From positions 22,425,809-22,489,808 of the forward strand of contig NC_068356.1 in NCBI RefSeq assembly GCF_020536995.1: a stretch of 64,000 nucleotides of DNA, in the 5' to 3' direction. The translations under genes and the position numbers were made by a program. Positions 21,251-34,257 of the stretch are shown here, piece after piece. The stretch's first letter is position 1; the number at the start of each line of letters is the position of its first letter. This DNA is from Dreissena polymorpha. Lineage: Eukaryota > Mollusca > Bivalvia > Myida > Dreissenidae. The notes beneath the pieces are model-generated. The model was given only the letters and a program-made list of their open reading frames with translations. It ran no database searches and was not told where the DNA came from.

Positions 21251-22536
21251 GATTTGATTTTTCAGCTTCATTTTAATATCTTATTGTGTATTATAAGATG
21301 TGATTGTAAATTAACGTTTACTGGTAACACGGACTCTAGATTACACTCCGTGCTGGTAACGAGTATGAATAAATAAGGAGCATCGTTATTATATAATTGC
21401 ATATAAGTGTGAACAGGGACCTTTATAAATAATGTTCCTGGGGTAAATTAGAATCAGTTTTTGATGGCATATAATTTAAAACCGTTTTCTACAAACGTTG
21501 GACTAGGTAAACTAACAATGACACTATGTGTGAATGCAGCTTATCTGTCCACTAACATTACCGGTATATAACATTTCGTGTTTAGACACATTTGATATAC
21601 TAAGTAAACTGTGTTGTATTTAAATTAAACTTGTTCTTAGCTCTTAAGTTTTAATTTTGATGAACGAGTTGTATCCAGTGTCATGCAACACCAAACAACT
21701 TTGATAATTTCTATCACAAACAGGTAAAACGCTTGACTTAAAAACGTACTATACAGTGAAAGTTTACGGCAGGTTACAACGATGTCCGTGTTTAAATTGT
21801 AACCTGTTGTCAACAGTTTTCAAGTGTGACACACCAATACACTTATAGAACGGTATAATTAAAAGTAAGCTGGGTTGGATCTTCAAATGCGGAATCAACG
21901 TTTTATACTATAACAACTGTTGATGCAATATCAACAGTAATGTGCACATCTCTGTCACGATTTCCAAGACCTCAATAGTTGACAACAGAACAAGAAATAG
22001 GTGTTTTTTTATTGTATTATTTATTTAAAAAAATCATGGCCACAAGACAAGATATACCATAGGTGTAAATTCAAGTGACACAATACCACTGATAAAACAA
22101 TATGAACAAATGGACATTCTGTTAGTTTAAAATAAACAAAAGCAAGATGCTTTATGCGAGTTCATGGTCATTTTTTATCAAATGCCTCGTCTTACAATAG
22201 TATCAACGAGAAAGACGACCAGCGTCGAGTATTTTACTGACTTAAACATATTTAACATAACGTCCTACGCAGTATATCCCTATCAAAATGCAACGTATAT
22301 CTATCAACTAAGCAGTATTCAAATTCAAAAGGCTCTAGAACCTACCATAACGTGATAAGTTCGTTGTCAAATGCATTGTGTGTGCGTGTACTTTAATGCA
22401 CATTTGCCTTAAGGGCTTTACTTCAATAACATTTGTGTTGACAATAATCTGTTTAGGCTACATAAATCACAAACGGCAAAATTAACTGCGTTGTAATTTT
22501 TTTTCGGCAAAGTTATTGTATGGTATAAAGTGGTTC
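21251..22536. other. Intergenic / 3' flank of the secreted-protein gene
   Basis: No gene recognised. It includes the 3' UTR of the minus-strand gene ending at 22537. TTTATT (minus-strand AATAAA) near 22007-22025 and TTTAAT at 22392-22397 are candidate poly(A) signals. A Tyr/Thr-rich plus-strand frame at 22164-22355 has no support. Confidence 0.4.
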
Positions 22537-24070
22537 CTAATTTGGGGCAGCTGTTGGGACTGGGGCGTCAGTGGGAGCCGAGCCGCCGGCAAGTTTTCTT
22601 GCCTCATCACACTCGGTGTCAAATCGGGTGATGATGTTCTTCAAGTCTGCGGGGATGGTCTGTCAAGGAAAATGGATGACGTCTATATAACTTGTGATAT
22701 TAATCAATTTTCAATCAATAGAGGGTATATTTTAGAAGCATAATATATACATACATATATATTTATTTATATGCTTACTACAATACGTATTTTGATATTC
22801 AGAATAGTAAACTTAGATTAATTGTATGTTGCGGTACTGTAAACAATTATAATGGTATTGAAGTTTAAATAGTTTATATGTTACATTCGACCCTATTATT
22901 ATTCAATGAACATGCCTGTCGAGCGTCTACTCACCGGGTCGTCAACGGGAATCTTCTCGACGCCTTCACACACATGCAGTAGGATATCGACGGCAGTCTT
23001 ATTGCCATGGCGGTCGGCATCATCACTCTCGGAACTGTCCTTTCCACCGCGGGATTTCTTACCTCCAGCTGGGCCACGTTTACCCTGAAACAATTAAGTA
23101 GATAGATTAAAAAAAATCTAATTACCGTAATTGATAATCTATTCGTTTAACATGGCTGATTACTCCATGTAGCGTGCTATATTTGTCAATTCGATCGCCT
23201 CTGTTTAACTGGCACTGACATTTATCAATTAATTAATTAATATTAGAGAAAATCCTGCTAGGATAAATATACTAAGTTGAGTAAAGGAAAAGATTCAAAT
23301 CGATTAAAGCGAGTCTCAAAAGGTATGCTGCTCTGACCTGATAAAGTAAAACGTGCACGAACAAACTTAACTGCAAATATAGAAAATACTATATTATGCT
23401 ACTAAAGGACATTTTTACGAGTGCCAGTTGTCGGCGTATACGTTTATGAATAAAGATACTTCAATTTAATCGTAATGTGGCTTACAGTTCCCTCAGCAGG
23501 CGGGGCGTCTGTCGGCTTGTTGGCTTCTAGCCAGGCCAGGAGATCCGTGCAGACGCCGCTGACGCTGGTGAACACACCGTCGAATGTCGTGTTGTTGTTG
23601 GTGATATTTCCGTTCACGAGTGCGCCGCAGAATTTTCCCGCGCCTTTTACAGCTTCCGGTCTCCTCGGCGGCTTTAAGTCACCGCCACCATTTGCTGGCT
23701 TGGGTGTCTGCGTTGGCTTGGCTCTTTGCATTGGTGTGGGCTTCTGCTTTCCGGACCCTTTCGAAGGCCGTTGCTGATTTCCTGACCCACCCTGCAGATA
23801 ATAATATTTCTTTTCTTACAGCCATTCTTTAAATCGAAGAAAATCACGATACTAACAACGTACAGTCTATATTTACACCTTTTAATCATGGCTATAGATT
23901 TATCATACCTAAAATAGCGGTTTATACATGAATATTAGTATTCCCTCACTGACTATGCTAATATGCTCAAATAAACTGTGAAGTAGATTTCCTTTTACCT
24001 GTGGTCGGGCTTCGCTTAGGATAACTGCACAAACCAACACTGCGACGACAATCTTCATTGAAATATGCAT
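22537..24070 (-). CDS. Novel secreted 216-aa protein with duplicated two-Cys module
   Basis: Coding exons 24070-23999, 23791-23486, 23084-22935 and 22659-22537 all meet in phase 0 with GT-AG introns. The product starts MHISMKIVVAVLVCAVILSE + ARPQ, a signal peptide probably cut after SEA. A Lys/Pro/Gly/Gln-rich linker follows (about residues 25-65). Module 1 has FCGALVNGN, VCTDLLAWLEANK and ends KPTDAPPAE. A second basic/acidic linker (GKRGPAGGKKSRGGKDSSES) leads to module 2, with LLHVCEGVEKI, FDTECDEARKLA, ending APTDAPVPTAAPN. Each module has two cysteines 25-27 residues apart and a closing PTDAP, so the protein arose by internal duplication. NIT and NTT sequons lie in module 1. Secretion is inferred; function is unknown (shell, byssal, mucus or immune roles are only possibilities). 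An in-frame ATG at 24058 is an alternative start. Confidence 0.85.
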
Positions 24071-24248
24071 CTGAAAATATTACAATATCACTTTCCTTTA
24101 TCGCGATCGACCTTGCAGGAAATGCATATCAATGTCATGTAAAGGCATTTTATATCGACTTTTGCTGTTAATAAATGTAACAGTAATATTCATAAGAATG
24201 TAGTTATGTAAGTCGTATTTTACTTAAACGATGAAAAAAATAACTTAC

Positions 24249-24380
24249 CGTTTATTCTGATGTCAATGTATACTTCGAACCAGCTATATTCTTAAGAAGT
24301 GCTTTCCTTAAGTCCTGACCCGCAGGCTTTGTAGAATTCGAATGAATGCCGCTTCCCACAACCGACCGCAATATATACTC
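24249..24380 (-). promoter_or_regulatory. Probable 5' UTR exon and TATA promoter of the secreted-protein gene
   Basis: On the minus strand the coding exon begins right at ATG after TTTTCAG, so a leader exon is needed. A strong donor (CGGTAAGTTA) ends at 24249. GAGTATATATTGCGG at about 24370-24380 supplies a TATA box, which would place the transcription start near 24345 and give a leader of about 97 bases. Confidence 0.5.
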
Positions 24381-25004
24381 GTACCCGGGCATTCGGTAAA
24401 CAAGGCATTGTGAGAAAACGTGATCATGCCAGCTCGAGTCGTCACGATCCGCAGTCACCCGTGCCTAAGTATATGTATTAAGCCTTTTGTTCGGCTGTTA
24501 GATGTATATATAGGCCACGTTTCTGTTCCAATACCATACATAGATCGTGATTAAATTGTAAAGCAATCGACAGCTTCGTGATGTTTGTATATGGTGCGTC
24601 ATAGTCATGCGCTATTTTTTTGTCACTATCAAGGTTACTGGAAAAACACTTAAGTCGGAATTACAAGTATGAAGTATTACATTTCAAAATGACAAGGCGA
24701 TCGTGCGATCGGATTGATTTAAGCACATTTCGTGAATGTATAACTATAGGCTTTAAAAATAAATGCTATAATTTGTTTGGTGTCATTATTATGTCTGATG
24801 CAGACTTTGATAAGTCATGTCAATTAAACAATATTTTGTTCAATCATATTCACAAAGCATGAACTCTGGAGGAAACTGCAGTTTAACACAAAACGACATT
24901 CGCACAGGTTATCAGTTTGTGGACGCGAATAACTTAATAAATATCTAAGTATAAGATAAATGTTGAAATGAACAAACAAGATGTGCAACAACAATGCAGT
25001 AGAC

Positions 25005-25245
25005 GCCACAACAGATGGTTAGCGTATGGCTATGCTAATAATTAGTAAAACATCATTTTGAATGAAAACATAATCAAATTAAATAAAAAAACTTCTCTGA
25101 AAAAATCACTATCAAATATATATTGGATAGTGATTTTTTTTCAGAGAAGTTGATTTTTCGTCATAATTTGATTATTTATCATACTAAATGATGTTTTTAC
25201 TAAATAATATCATAGCCACACGCTATCCACCTGTGGTAGAAGCAA
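25005..25245. mobile_element. Palindromic MITE
   Basis: Left GATGGTTAGCGTATGGCTAT ... CATCATTTTGAATG is mirrored by ATGATGTTTTTACT ... ATAGCCACACGCTATCCACC. The centre is a near-perfect hairpin (TCTCTGAAAAAATCACTATC / GATAGTGATTTTTTTCAGAG). No coding capacity. A half copy lies at 26405-26545. Confidence 0.75.
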
Positions 25246-26404
25246 TATTACTGTAGTGATAACGGCATAAATAAAAATACTTTGGTAAATAATATATCAG
25301 CAATTATACTGATGTCGACGTGTTCTAAGCTTTACACAGGGACATATAGGTCCCTGCTTTATATCATTTGAAAGATTTATACACATTTTTGTCAACAGTG
25401 AAGGAATTGCATTGCTCTAATTCACATAATTATATTACTTAGCTTTATATAAAATGGTACGCTTGTTTGAAAAACGGCCGCATTATGAGAACATCGGCGG
25501 GGTGGGCGGGGGAAATATTTGTCGGTTAACTTTGTACCGCATGGATGGATTTCACTAAAAAACTTGCCACACGTGATCAGAATTTTGGCTGAGACGAGTT
25601 TTGGTGGAATTATGGCCCGTTTTCCACAATGGAACAGAAGCCCAAAATGTTTGTTTTCACTTCTGTAAATGCATTAAATTTGGGACCCCTAGCATTGAAC
25701 TCAAATTTGACTAAAGGAAGAGTGCCACATTGAAAATGTATACATTATATGCTTTAAAGGATGTTTTTCCTTCAAACTGCTACCAATTTTGTACATCAAC
25801 GTATCATAACATCCACAAAATCAATCAAAATACAAAGCGATTTTAACAATAAAATATACATTATTTTCAAAAATTTGAATCATGTTTATTCCGCGTATTT
25901 CGGCGGAAAATTATATAACTAGTGATTAATATAGACATTGACGAGGGCAAGTTACGCTTAAATAGTAAAAAAGGTTTACATATCTAGAAATATCAAAACT
26001 CGAACACATGTCATTTCATCACCATGTGGGCAGCCATTTTTAAATTAATAAAATAGAAAGAAACATTGTAGTGTTTTTACGGTTAGCTCTTTGTGGGGTT
26101 CGTCCACAACCACTACAGCAATTACTAGCAACGACAAGATACTAAACTACTCACATGGGCATCAACCGGAATCCACGTCAGGATGGCACCAATCGTCCTC
26201 GTCGTCTTCGAGGGAACTCGGCTCATCCACGTCACGAAATGGCACTATACATGTACTTCTGGGAATACACCTCCAGGCAAATACGTACTTAAACACACAG
26301 TCACCAGCTTACATACACATATACTTCTGGGAATACACTTCCAGGGAAATACGTGTCATTGACACAATCACAGGCAACTCACAGACTCACATACACAGTC
26401 ACAG
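25246..26404. other. Intergenic, nothing firm
   Basis: AT-rich. ACAGGGACATATAGGTCCCTG near 25335 is a short palindrome. Around 26250-26390 ATACTTCTGGGAATACAC is repeated twice. A Ser/Thr-rich frame at 26091-26432 has no recognisable content. Confidence 0.4.
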
Positions 26405-26545
26405 ACCACAGGTGGTTAGCGTGTGGCTATGATATTAATTAGTGAAAACATCATTTTGAATGATAAATAATCATATTATAACGAAAAATTAACTTTTCTG
26501 AAAAAAAAATATTTCACTATCAAATATATATATAATATAGGGTTA
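26405..26545 (+). mobile_element. Half copy of the palindromic MITE
   Basis: GGTGGTTAGCGTGTGGCTAT ... TAATTAGTGAAAACATCATT ... TTTCACTATCAAATATATA matches one arm of the element at 25005-25245; the other arm is missing. Confidence 0.65.
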
Positions 26546-28170
26546 CACGCACAGGTTCACAGTTACAGGCTCACAGTTACAGACACACATATACAATACA
26601 ATACCATTTAAAATTTACAGGCTCACAATTCCTCACACAATACTCACATTGGGACATAGGCACATAAACACATCTACTAACATCAACGTCCCGTGCACAA
26701 GAGACCGTACAAACTCGTGCTACCCAGCATGCACTATACCGATTTGTCGCTGGTTCCCAATCACGAGGTATGTGCGCATTTTGTAGACCGGGCACCGGCA
26801 CAACAACATGCTAAAAACTCACTCATCGCCTACTTGACATTCCAAACGGTTGACGATGAAAAATGCATTGGATTGTAATCTTTCCGTTGATGTTTGCAAA
26901 CTGCACGATCAGACTTCATAAACACTCAAAAGAATAACTATGTAAGAAGCATTTCACCAATGTTTACAATCGCTGTCGAATCACATGTACTATATTATTG
27001 CGCATAAAATAGTACGCTTACAGACTGACAGTAAGATCGATACGTAACTCCGTTTAATTCATCACGGTATACTATTCTATTGATAATATATAATAATACA
27101 TCGCTTTAACAATCTAGAAGTAGAAATAATTATTTTAAACGGAGTTTTTAATAACGAAAGTGAAAACAACGGAAGTTGGATGGATATTCTGTGAGATGCA
27201 CTTCGGCTCCGGAAAAACAATACAAATAAACTAAAAAAGACGTGTGGGGGACAATTTTCAGCTGGAAAATATTTGAAATAGGGTAAGTGATGATATCTCT
27301 ACGTGGTCATTTATGTTATTTAGTGCGATCTCTTGCTGATTAATGTTAATAGTTGTTTTACTAGTTGCCACCCAACTGTCAAAATAAGTATGTGTTTTCT
27401 CAGGTATGTGTATACACATACCCGGTTTTCTCACCACTGCACGTGGTTTCGACCGATTTGTTTTGCACGTTTTTCTACGGAGCACAGCGATGGCCACGCT
27501 TTCAAAATGGGTAGAAGGAATCGAAATATAAAATCAATCGGTTTGCCAATTTCTTTATATTCCTTTACAATTTTATATGTCGTCTGCAATCTATTTCAAT
27601 TTGAGATGGTTTAAAATTTGCAATTTGGTTGAGAGGTAAATAACAAAATTGTTAAGTTTTTGAAATAGAATTGTGACTTATTATCCATCATACCTGGATT
27701 TTTAAAAAGTAGTTACGTTTAAGTTATTTTTAGAACTTTGTTTAGGAAATTTATCCAAAAAAGGCAGTTGAATAAAAACTCATTTGTTGTTTTATGACAA
27801 TAATTTTCTGTGAAATGTTGCTAACTTGACCTTGTATATGTATATACAGAGACGTAGATGTTATCTACGTCTCTGGTATATAGCTTTGTATTTATTCAAC
27901 TTAAGGTAGTGTATATCCTTCCTAACTTTAGATTGAGATTTTGTAAATTAGTGTAAAAATGTATTGGTTTTAAACCAAAATATGAATAAGCACACAAATA
28001 TTGAATGTCAAAAATGTGTTTATCTTATTCTATCCGTTTTAAGCTTTAAAATGATATATAGTTTGACCATATTGTACCACATTGAATGAAAAAACCAAAA
28101 CGAAGTTTTAATGAATTTTATCCCCCCCCCATGAACCTTAAGGCTTGATATTGATTTACTTGATTGCTCT
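26546..28170. other. Intergenic, nothing recognised
   Basis: AT-rich sequence with short frames only. ACAGGCTCACAGTTACAG-like phrases repeat near 26545-26630. A 13-bp-arm palindrome lies at 27847-27875. Confidence 0.45.
27847..27875. repeat. Perfect short palindrome
   Basis: CAGAGACGTAGAT / ATCTACGTCTCTG arms separated by GTT. With TATA-containing flanks the symmetry extends a few bases further. Confidence 0.8.

Positions 28171-28171
<1 letters not shown>

Positions 28172-28228
<57 letters not shown>
28172..28228. repeat. (TA)n microsatellite
   Basis: About 28 uninterrupted TA dinucleotides. Confidence 0.98.
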
Positions 28229-28231
<3 letters not shown>

Positions 28232-28599
28232 GTATAATTTTGTTCAAGGCATACCGGTATATAAAAAATCATAGCAATGTCTTCACAAATTATACATCTA
28301 AACGTACAATTGTGCTTCCTTTTTTCAGGCGTGCACATTTTAGTTTTGTAAACTTTTTATCGCCAAATCCACGAATATTGAAATATAGACAATAAACGAA
28401 AATCTTTCAGTTAAATTACAATCACCAACACAATACGGAATGTCATTTATAAATAAAGCGCTAAAAAATGTTAAATTATAAGTTGAAAGTAACAATTAGA
28501 AGATTTTCTTTCGATCGTTTAGAATGGAATACTCGTTTTATCCTTAAATGTCCCTGAAAATTGCTATTTTCAGTAACACATACGAAATCACGGACTCAA

Positions 28600-29393
28600 G
28601 ATGACGTCAATATCACAGACTCTAGATGACATGAAACGGGGCTGTAGTGGATACTTAATGATCCGACAAGAGGAAACAAGAGAAGCTCTGGGGAATGTCC
28701 TTTAACCCAGGGAAGTGCTGCATTTTGCGAGTGTGCAGTAAGCGATCACCAATCCTATACAGTTACACCCTTAAAGGCCACACGCTTGTATGTGAAGAAG
28801 CATAAAAATACCTTGGGGTTGAGCTGACAAAGGACATGTCCTGGAAGCCACATATCCAAAAAGTGCTTAAGAAAGGCAACAGTTCCCTTGGTTTCCTACG
28901 CAGAAACTTACGGATAGGCAACGAGGAGGTAAAAAGTGCAGCATACTTTTCCCTTGTTCGCTCCATCCTAGAGTACTGCGGCACTGTGTGGAGCCCATAC
29001 CATAAGGAGCAGATCCATGACCTGGAGATGGTCCAAAGACGAGCAGCCCGCTATGTTACGAACAGATACCACAACACCAGTAGCGTCACATCAATGCTCG
29101 AACACCTACAGTTGGAAACTCTAGAGTCCAGAAGAACCAAAGCCAAGCTGACAATGGTCTATAAGATAACCAACGACCTCATGGACATACCAGTTTCGAA
29201 ATATCTTTCCCCTGGCTCAAACCGGACACGAGCAAACTACTCCATCAAGTTCCTGCCATTATCGACATCCACTTCATTCTATCGCCACAGCTTTTTTCCA
29301 AGTATAATTGCCACCTGGAACAACCTACCAGCCTCCATCGAGGGAGGCTTATCAGCAGGGTCCTATAAGCGTATAATTAACAGGCCATAAAGA
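28600..29393 (+). mobile_element. LINE reverse-transcriptase C-terminal remnant
   Basis: 28680-28800 encodes WGMSFNPGKCCILRVCSK, typical of the RT region after the catalytic motif, with an in-frame stop before KYLGVELTKDMSWKPHI. A 184-codon frame then runs through GNSSLGFLRRNLRIGNEEVK, LEYCGTVWSPYHKEQI, QRRAARYVTNRYHNTSSV and SFFPSIIATWNNLPASI to a stop at 29388-29390. This is a 5'-truncated jockey/CR1-like LINE ORF2 tail, more intact than the copy at 20803-21250. Confidence 0.85.
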
Positions 29394-29748
29394 CAGTTAG
29401 CATGCTGGCATATCTCTTACTTAGGGCCATATCCAATTACCACATGCTCTCATCAAGCAGACATTTTCTTGAAAATTGTGTTTCTCCAGATCTCAGAGTA
29501 TATTTTACATGAAATGTGCAGGAATTTGAAACCAAAGAAATTGTTTTAGAACAATTTAATATCCAATTTAAATTAATAGATGATGTTTCACGGATGTATA
29601 GTGAAATCAATGAAAATAATGTCATAATGAACATTCAATGTTAAACAGTAGTTATATACAGGTGTTAGGTAAAGTATGAAATTTTGCCACATTGTACTTC
29701 TAGTAGCTTGTACTTTTTAAACAAAACAATAAATAGATACTACTAATC

Positions 29749-30186
29749 CTCGATTGGTGATTGTTGGCTCGGGTACTACTGACACGTACCCGGGGTACTC
29801 TAAAGTATACTTACATGTGCCCCGGGTATGGTAAATATACTAAAACGTACCCGTGAAATTTAACGCTAAATGGGTCGTTGTCGGTTATTTTTTTGTTAAA
29901 TCAATTTTATTCACATTTGTGTCAATTTTCTGTAAAATGGCCTCTATATTATCGAAACTCATACTCAAAAAGCATGTTGATGCAGTTTTTTGAAAGAGAA
30001 GTTTGTTTAAGATAATCGGTAGCGCGTTTTACGGCAACGGATTTTTTGCGGGAATAAAACTCTGGTACTGTCTAATATTGACCGGGTATGATAAAGAATA
30101 TTTACCGCTACCGGGGTACAAGTAAGTATACTTAAGAGTACCCGGGTACATGTAAGTAGTACCCGAGCCGACAATGACCAATCGAG
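29749..30186. mobile_element. Non-autonomous TIR element, GTACCC family
   Basis: Ends CTCGATTGGTGATTGTTGGC + TCGGGTACTACT and AGTAGTACCCGAGCC + GACAATGACCAATCGAG are inverted copies of about 32 bp. Subterminal GTACCC/GGGTAC motifs recur many times in both arms. The 438-bp body has no transposase. Partial relatives lie at 43447-43776 and 50718-51069. Confidence 0.8.
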
Positions 30187-30278
30187 CACTATTAATATTT
30201 AACGTATTATTTAAAAAGTTTTGATTACTTGTATTTAGTTCATAAGAAGTGAAAAATGTGAAATATAATTTCAGTTTA

Positions 30279-30974
30279 AAACAAGAAACCGTCGGAGACG
30301 GGTTATGCTCCCCAAAGGTTTTTTTTGTCACAATATTGCACTATATATTCAAATAAAAGGAAACGTCTTGAGGGGCATAACTTTGAACAAAATAATACTA
30401 TGGATGGTTTAGCAAATATTTCAAAGGGCCATAACTCTCTAAATAGATCATCTACTCAGAACCCTCAAATAACATGCGCATCTCCTCAAGGAAGTTAAGC
30501 TTCCCATAAAGCTTCATTGAATTCCAGTCAGTAGTTGGGGAGAAATAGCCCGGACAAGAATTGCACTATATGTACAGTTAATGGAAAATTTCAAAGGGTC
30601 ATAACTCTGTGAAAAATTATCTGACTACAACCCTTTGATAATATGCACATGTCCTCTTGGTAGTGAAGCTTCCCATAAAGTTTCATTGAATTCCGGTCAT
30701 TAGTTGCTGAGAAATAGCCCGGACAAGAATTGCACTACATGTACAGTTAATGGAAAATTTCAAAGGGCCATAACTCTGTGAAAAATCATCCGACCAGAAC
30801 CGGCTGATAATATGCACATCTCCTCTTGTTACTGAAGCTTCCCATAAAGTTCAATTGAATTTCGGTCATTAATTGCTGCGAATTAGCACGGACAAAAATT
30901 GTGCACGGACGGACACACTCACGGACAGACCAAGCAGCGACTATATGCTCCCCCAAAATTTTTTGGAGGAGCAT
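30279..30974 (-). mobile_element. GCTCCCCC-hairpin element, reverse orientation
   Basis: Plus-strand order AAACAAGAAACCGTCGGAGA ... CATAAAGTTTCATTGAATTC (three core units) ... GCTCCCCCAAAATTTTTTGG + AGGAGC is the reverse complement of 6388-6750, with extra cores. It ends in the hairpin at 30974. Confidence 0.85.
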
Positions 30975-32220
30975 ACAAATATATTAAGTTGTAAGAGAAA
31001 CTGAACTTAGTAAAGACAACACAATATTAACCTCTGCACTGTGCCATAATATTAAATCATTTTAAAGTAAAATACAAAATATTGAATACCCTTTTGTCAA
31101 CAGCAGTAAAAGTAACACTACTTCAGTTAAAAACTAACATGTAAAAACAATTCGGCACAATCTCCTAAAATACGCGGTAACCAAACCATAGCTGATTTCA
31201 TTACTGGGATGGCTTCCCCTTTATATCCTTTTAGTGTTCTATTTAAATTAAATTTCCTCACACTATCATCTTTCTGTTTTAAAAAGTAAAAAAAATCATC
31301 ACAATATATGTATTTTTGACCACAGTTTTCAACACTAAACACTTCAAAAGTCCTTGCGAATTTCATTCTTATGATATCTGCAGCAAATCTGAAATATTTA
31401 AACATAAACAATGATAATCAATGATTTTGCATACTGGTTAATAAAATGTGATTTGTTAACTTCGGGAAAGATATAGTTATGATAATGGCCGATTTGTTTT
31501 TACTGATAATAAACTTAAAATTTACAAACATATAATAAATAAATAAAGTTGTACTTGAACGCAGGCTGCTTGGGGTTCAATTACTGAATGAAGCACAATC
31601 AAGATATATTTCATAAAAAATGTACAAGTTTTGTTAGGTTTAATAATTTCACTTTACAACTATTTTATCATATTAAATATTCGAATACGACACATGGAAT
31701 TCCTTCTATAATAGATAAATGTACATAGAAACCACCTGTATAAAGGAATATCCGTTAAAAATGTGTTACTTGGTGGTGTTTACTTATATGGTAAAATAGT
31801 TTTAAAGAGAAATCATTAAAACTAAAAAATCTTCTTCATTTTAATGAGAAAAAAAGTCCGATCAGGCTAAATATCCAGTAATTGAACCCCAGTCTGTTAA
31901 ATTCTCAACATCTACAACTTGATTACCCGGTACTATTAAAGTTTGCAAAAAGAAATATTGAATAAGCACTTAGCTGGTGAATCTTCAAATGTAGCATTAT
32001 CAGCATGTACACAAAATAAAAACAAAATGAAAATCACATATTTATTGTTAGAGACCGAGCATTCAATTTTGTATTGTCCAGTGTTGTATGAACTTAATTA
32101 TGATATTTTATCTGCAACTGTTATCAGAACATAGGAGTTCTGTTTCCTAAGCTCCAAGAGCAGAATGCAAGGTGGCACACTCTGGGGTTTTATTACTTGT
32201 TAATTATACGCTGCTGATAA
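30975..32220. other. Intergenic; weak inverted repeat
   Basis: Mostly nothing recognised. CTTGGGGTTCAATTACTGAA near 31572 and CCAGTAATTGAACCCCAG near 31872 are inverted, so an old ~320-bp TIR element may lie between them. A 94-codon minus-strand frame at 31127-31411 has no family match that I can name. Confidence 0.35.
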
Positions 32221-32224
32221 GCCT

Positions 32225-32862
32225 CTCTCATATGCATATTCCAGTTTGAGCAAACCTGATACCCATCCAGGGGAGGGTGTATAGCCATATAAGGAAAAAT
32301 GCCCTGCCCCCTGGCGGCCATGTTTTTCAAGAAACCGGAACCATTTTCGAACTCATTCAAGATATCATGGAGACAATTTTCTGACCAAGTTTAATGATGA
32401 TCGGACAATCAATGTGGCCTCTATAGAGTGTTAACAAGGTTTTAGTATGGCAATCTAAGGAAAAATGCCCCATCCCCTGGTGGCCATGTTTTTCAACAAA
32501 CCCGAACCCCATTTTCGAACACATCCAAGATATCATTGATACAAATCTGCTGACCAAATTTCATGAGGATCGGAAATGAATGTTGCCTCTAGAGTGTTAA
32601 CAAGGTTTTACTACAGCTATATAAGGAAAAAAGCCTCGCCCCTGGCCGACATGTTTTCAACCAACCAGAACCAATTTTAAACTCGTCCAAGCTTTCATTG
32701 GTTCAAATGTTCTGACCAAATTTCATGAAGATCGGACTATAAATGTGGCCTCTAGAGTGTTAACAAGGCAAATGTTAACGCCGCACAGCGCATCCTGCGT
32801 GATGGACAAAAGGCGATCACATAAGCTCACCATGAGCACATTGTGCTAAGGTGAGCTAAAGC
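32225..32862 (-). mobile_element. AGCTCACCTGA-family core-repeat element, reverse
   Basis: Core units carry GGAAAAATGCCC, TGGCGGCCATGTTTTTCAA, ACCATTTTCGAACTC and GACCAAGTTTCATGA-like text. It ends with the family's 5' hairpin in reverse (GCACATTGTGCTAAGGTGAGC). Same family as 54084-55623 and 62011-64000. Confidence 0.75.
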
Positions 32863-32864
32863 AA

Positions 32865-33800
32865 CAAAAACATGAGGGCCATGATAGCCTTGCAGCGCTC
32901 ACCTGATTTCAGGGTTACAATTTCCAAAGACTTTACCTGGTAAGTTTTTGACCCCACTTGACCCAGATTCAAACATGGCATTGATATTGGAAAGATAAAC
33001 ATGCTGACATAGTTTTATCAACATTGTGTCATCAATGACACTTCTATGTTGGTAATATGGTTTTCTAAGATTTGAACTGGTGACCTATTTTTGGGACACA
33101 CTAGACCCAGATTAAAACATGGCCTTGATATTGTCAATATAAATATTTTGACCAAGTATCATTAAGATTTATTAACATTTGATTCAGATTAGAACTCATC
33201 TCAGGTATGGTCTATGTAGACTTGTTAACCAAGTTTAACAAGCTTGAGCCATATGTGGCATCTCCAGTGGAAATAATGTTTTTATAAGAATTGACATGGT
33301 GACCTAGTTTTTGGAAGAATGTGATCCAGATTCAAACTGGACATATAATAGATATTATCCAGATAAACATTCTGACACCACTATTGAGTCATAATTGTGG
33401 CCTCAATAGTGCTTATAAGGTTTACGAAGATTTGATCTTTTGACCCAGATTTAGGATGCAAGTAACCTAGATTTATTCACATCATAGACATTGCCACTAA
33501 AAAGACTCACTATAAACATTCTGTTTTTTATGTGGCCTCAATAGTGGTACATGTAACAAGGTTTTTCTAAGGTTTAACCTAGTTACCTTGTTTGTGGACA
33601 CACATGAAAAAGATTCACACTCAGTGTAGAAACTGTCACGATAAACATTCTGACCAAGTTTCATCAAGATTGGATAAAGAGGTGACATCTAGATGGGATA
33701 ATACAAAATGTGGCCTCTTAAGTGGTAACTATATCAAAGTTGATGACGCACACCGCATGACGGACACCAGATATAGGTTGATAACAATAGCTTACCTTGA
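32865..33800 (-). mobile_element. Second reverse core-repeat element, end to end with the first
   Basis: It starts AACAAAAACATGAGGGCCAT + GATAGCC, the family's 3' end reversed. Units follow with TTTTCTAAGATTTG, GACCTAGTTTTTGG and GACCAAGTTTCATCAAGATT. It fades near GACGCACACCGCATGACGG. Units are more diverged than in the neighbour. Confidence 0.6.
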
Positions 33801-34257
33801 TAACATTATGCATAGGTTTGCTAAAAATAACATATCTGTATATTGGCAATAATAACGTAAAGAACAAAGCATATAACAGACATAATGGTATTTTATTGAC
33901 CACTAGTAGAATAATTGTGTCAAATATTTTGTCACAACAACAAAAAATAACAACACTGGATTCATAAACAATCCTAATGGCATGAAGAGAAATAGCAGTT
34001 CAAAGCAGTGGATGATAATCTCACTTTTAATAGCATGAATGATAAGTAATAGAAAAAGAGGAATATCCCATTGTGAACTAGGTTCCATTATGGGTTATTT
34101 TTTACTTCTTTACTGGATATTCGTCAGCTTTATTGACGTTCCTAACTTCCTAGGAGAATATTCTTACTGCATATGTTACTATATGTGAGTCCTTGGCCAA
34201 AGAATAGTTATTTCTTTTTTAATCAAAAAGAATTGAAAAATCAAACACATTTGGTAT

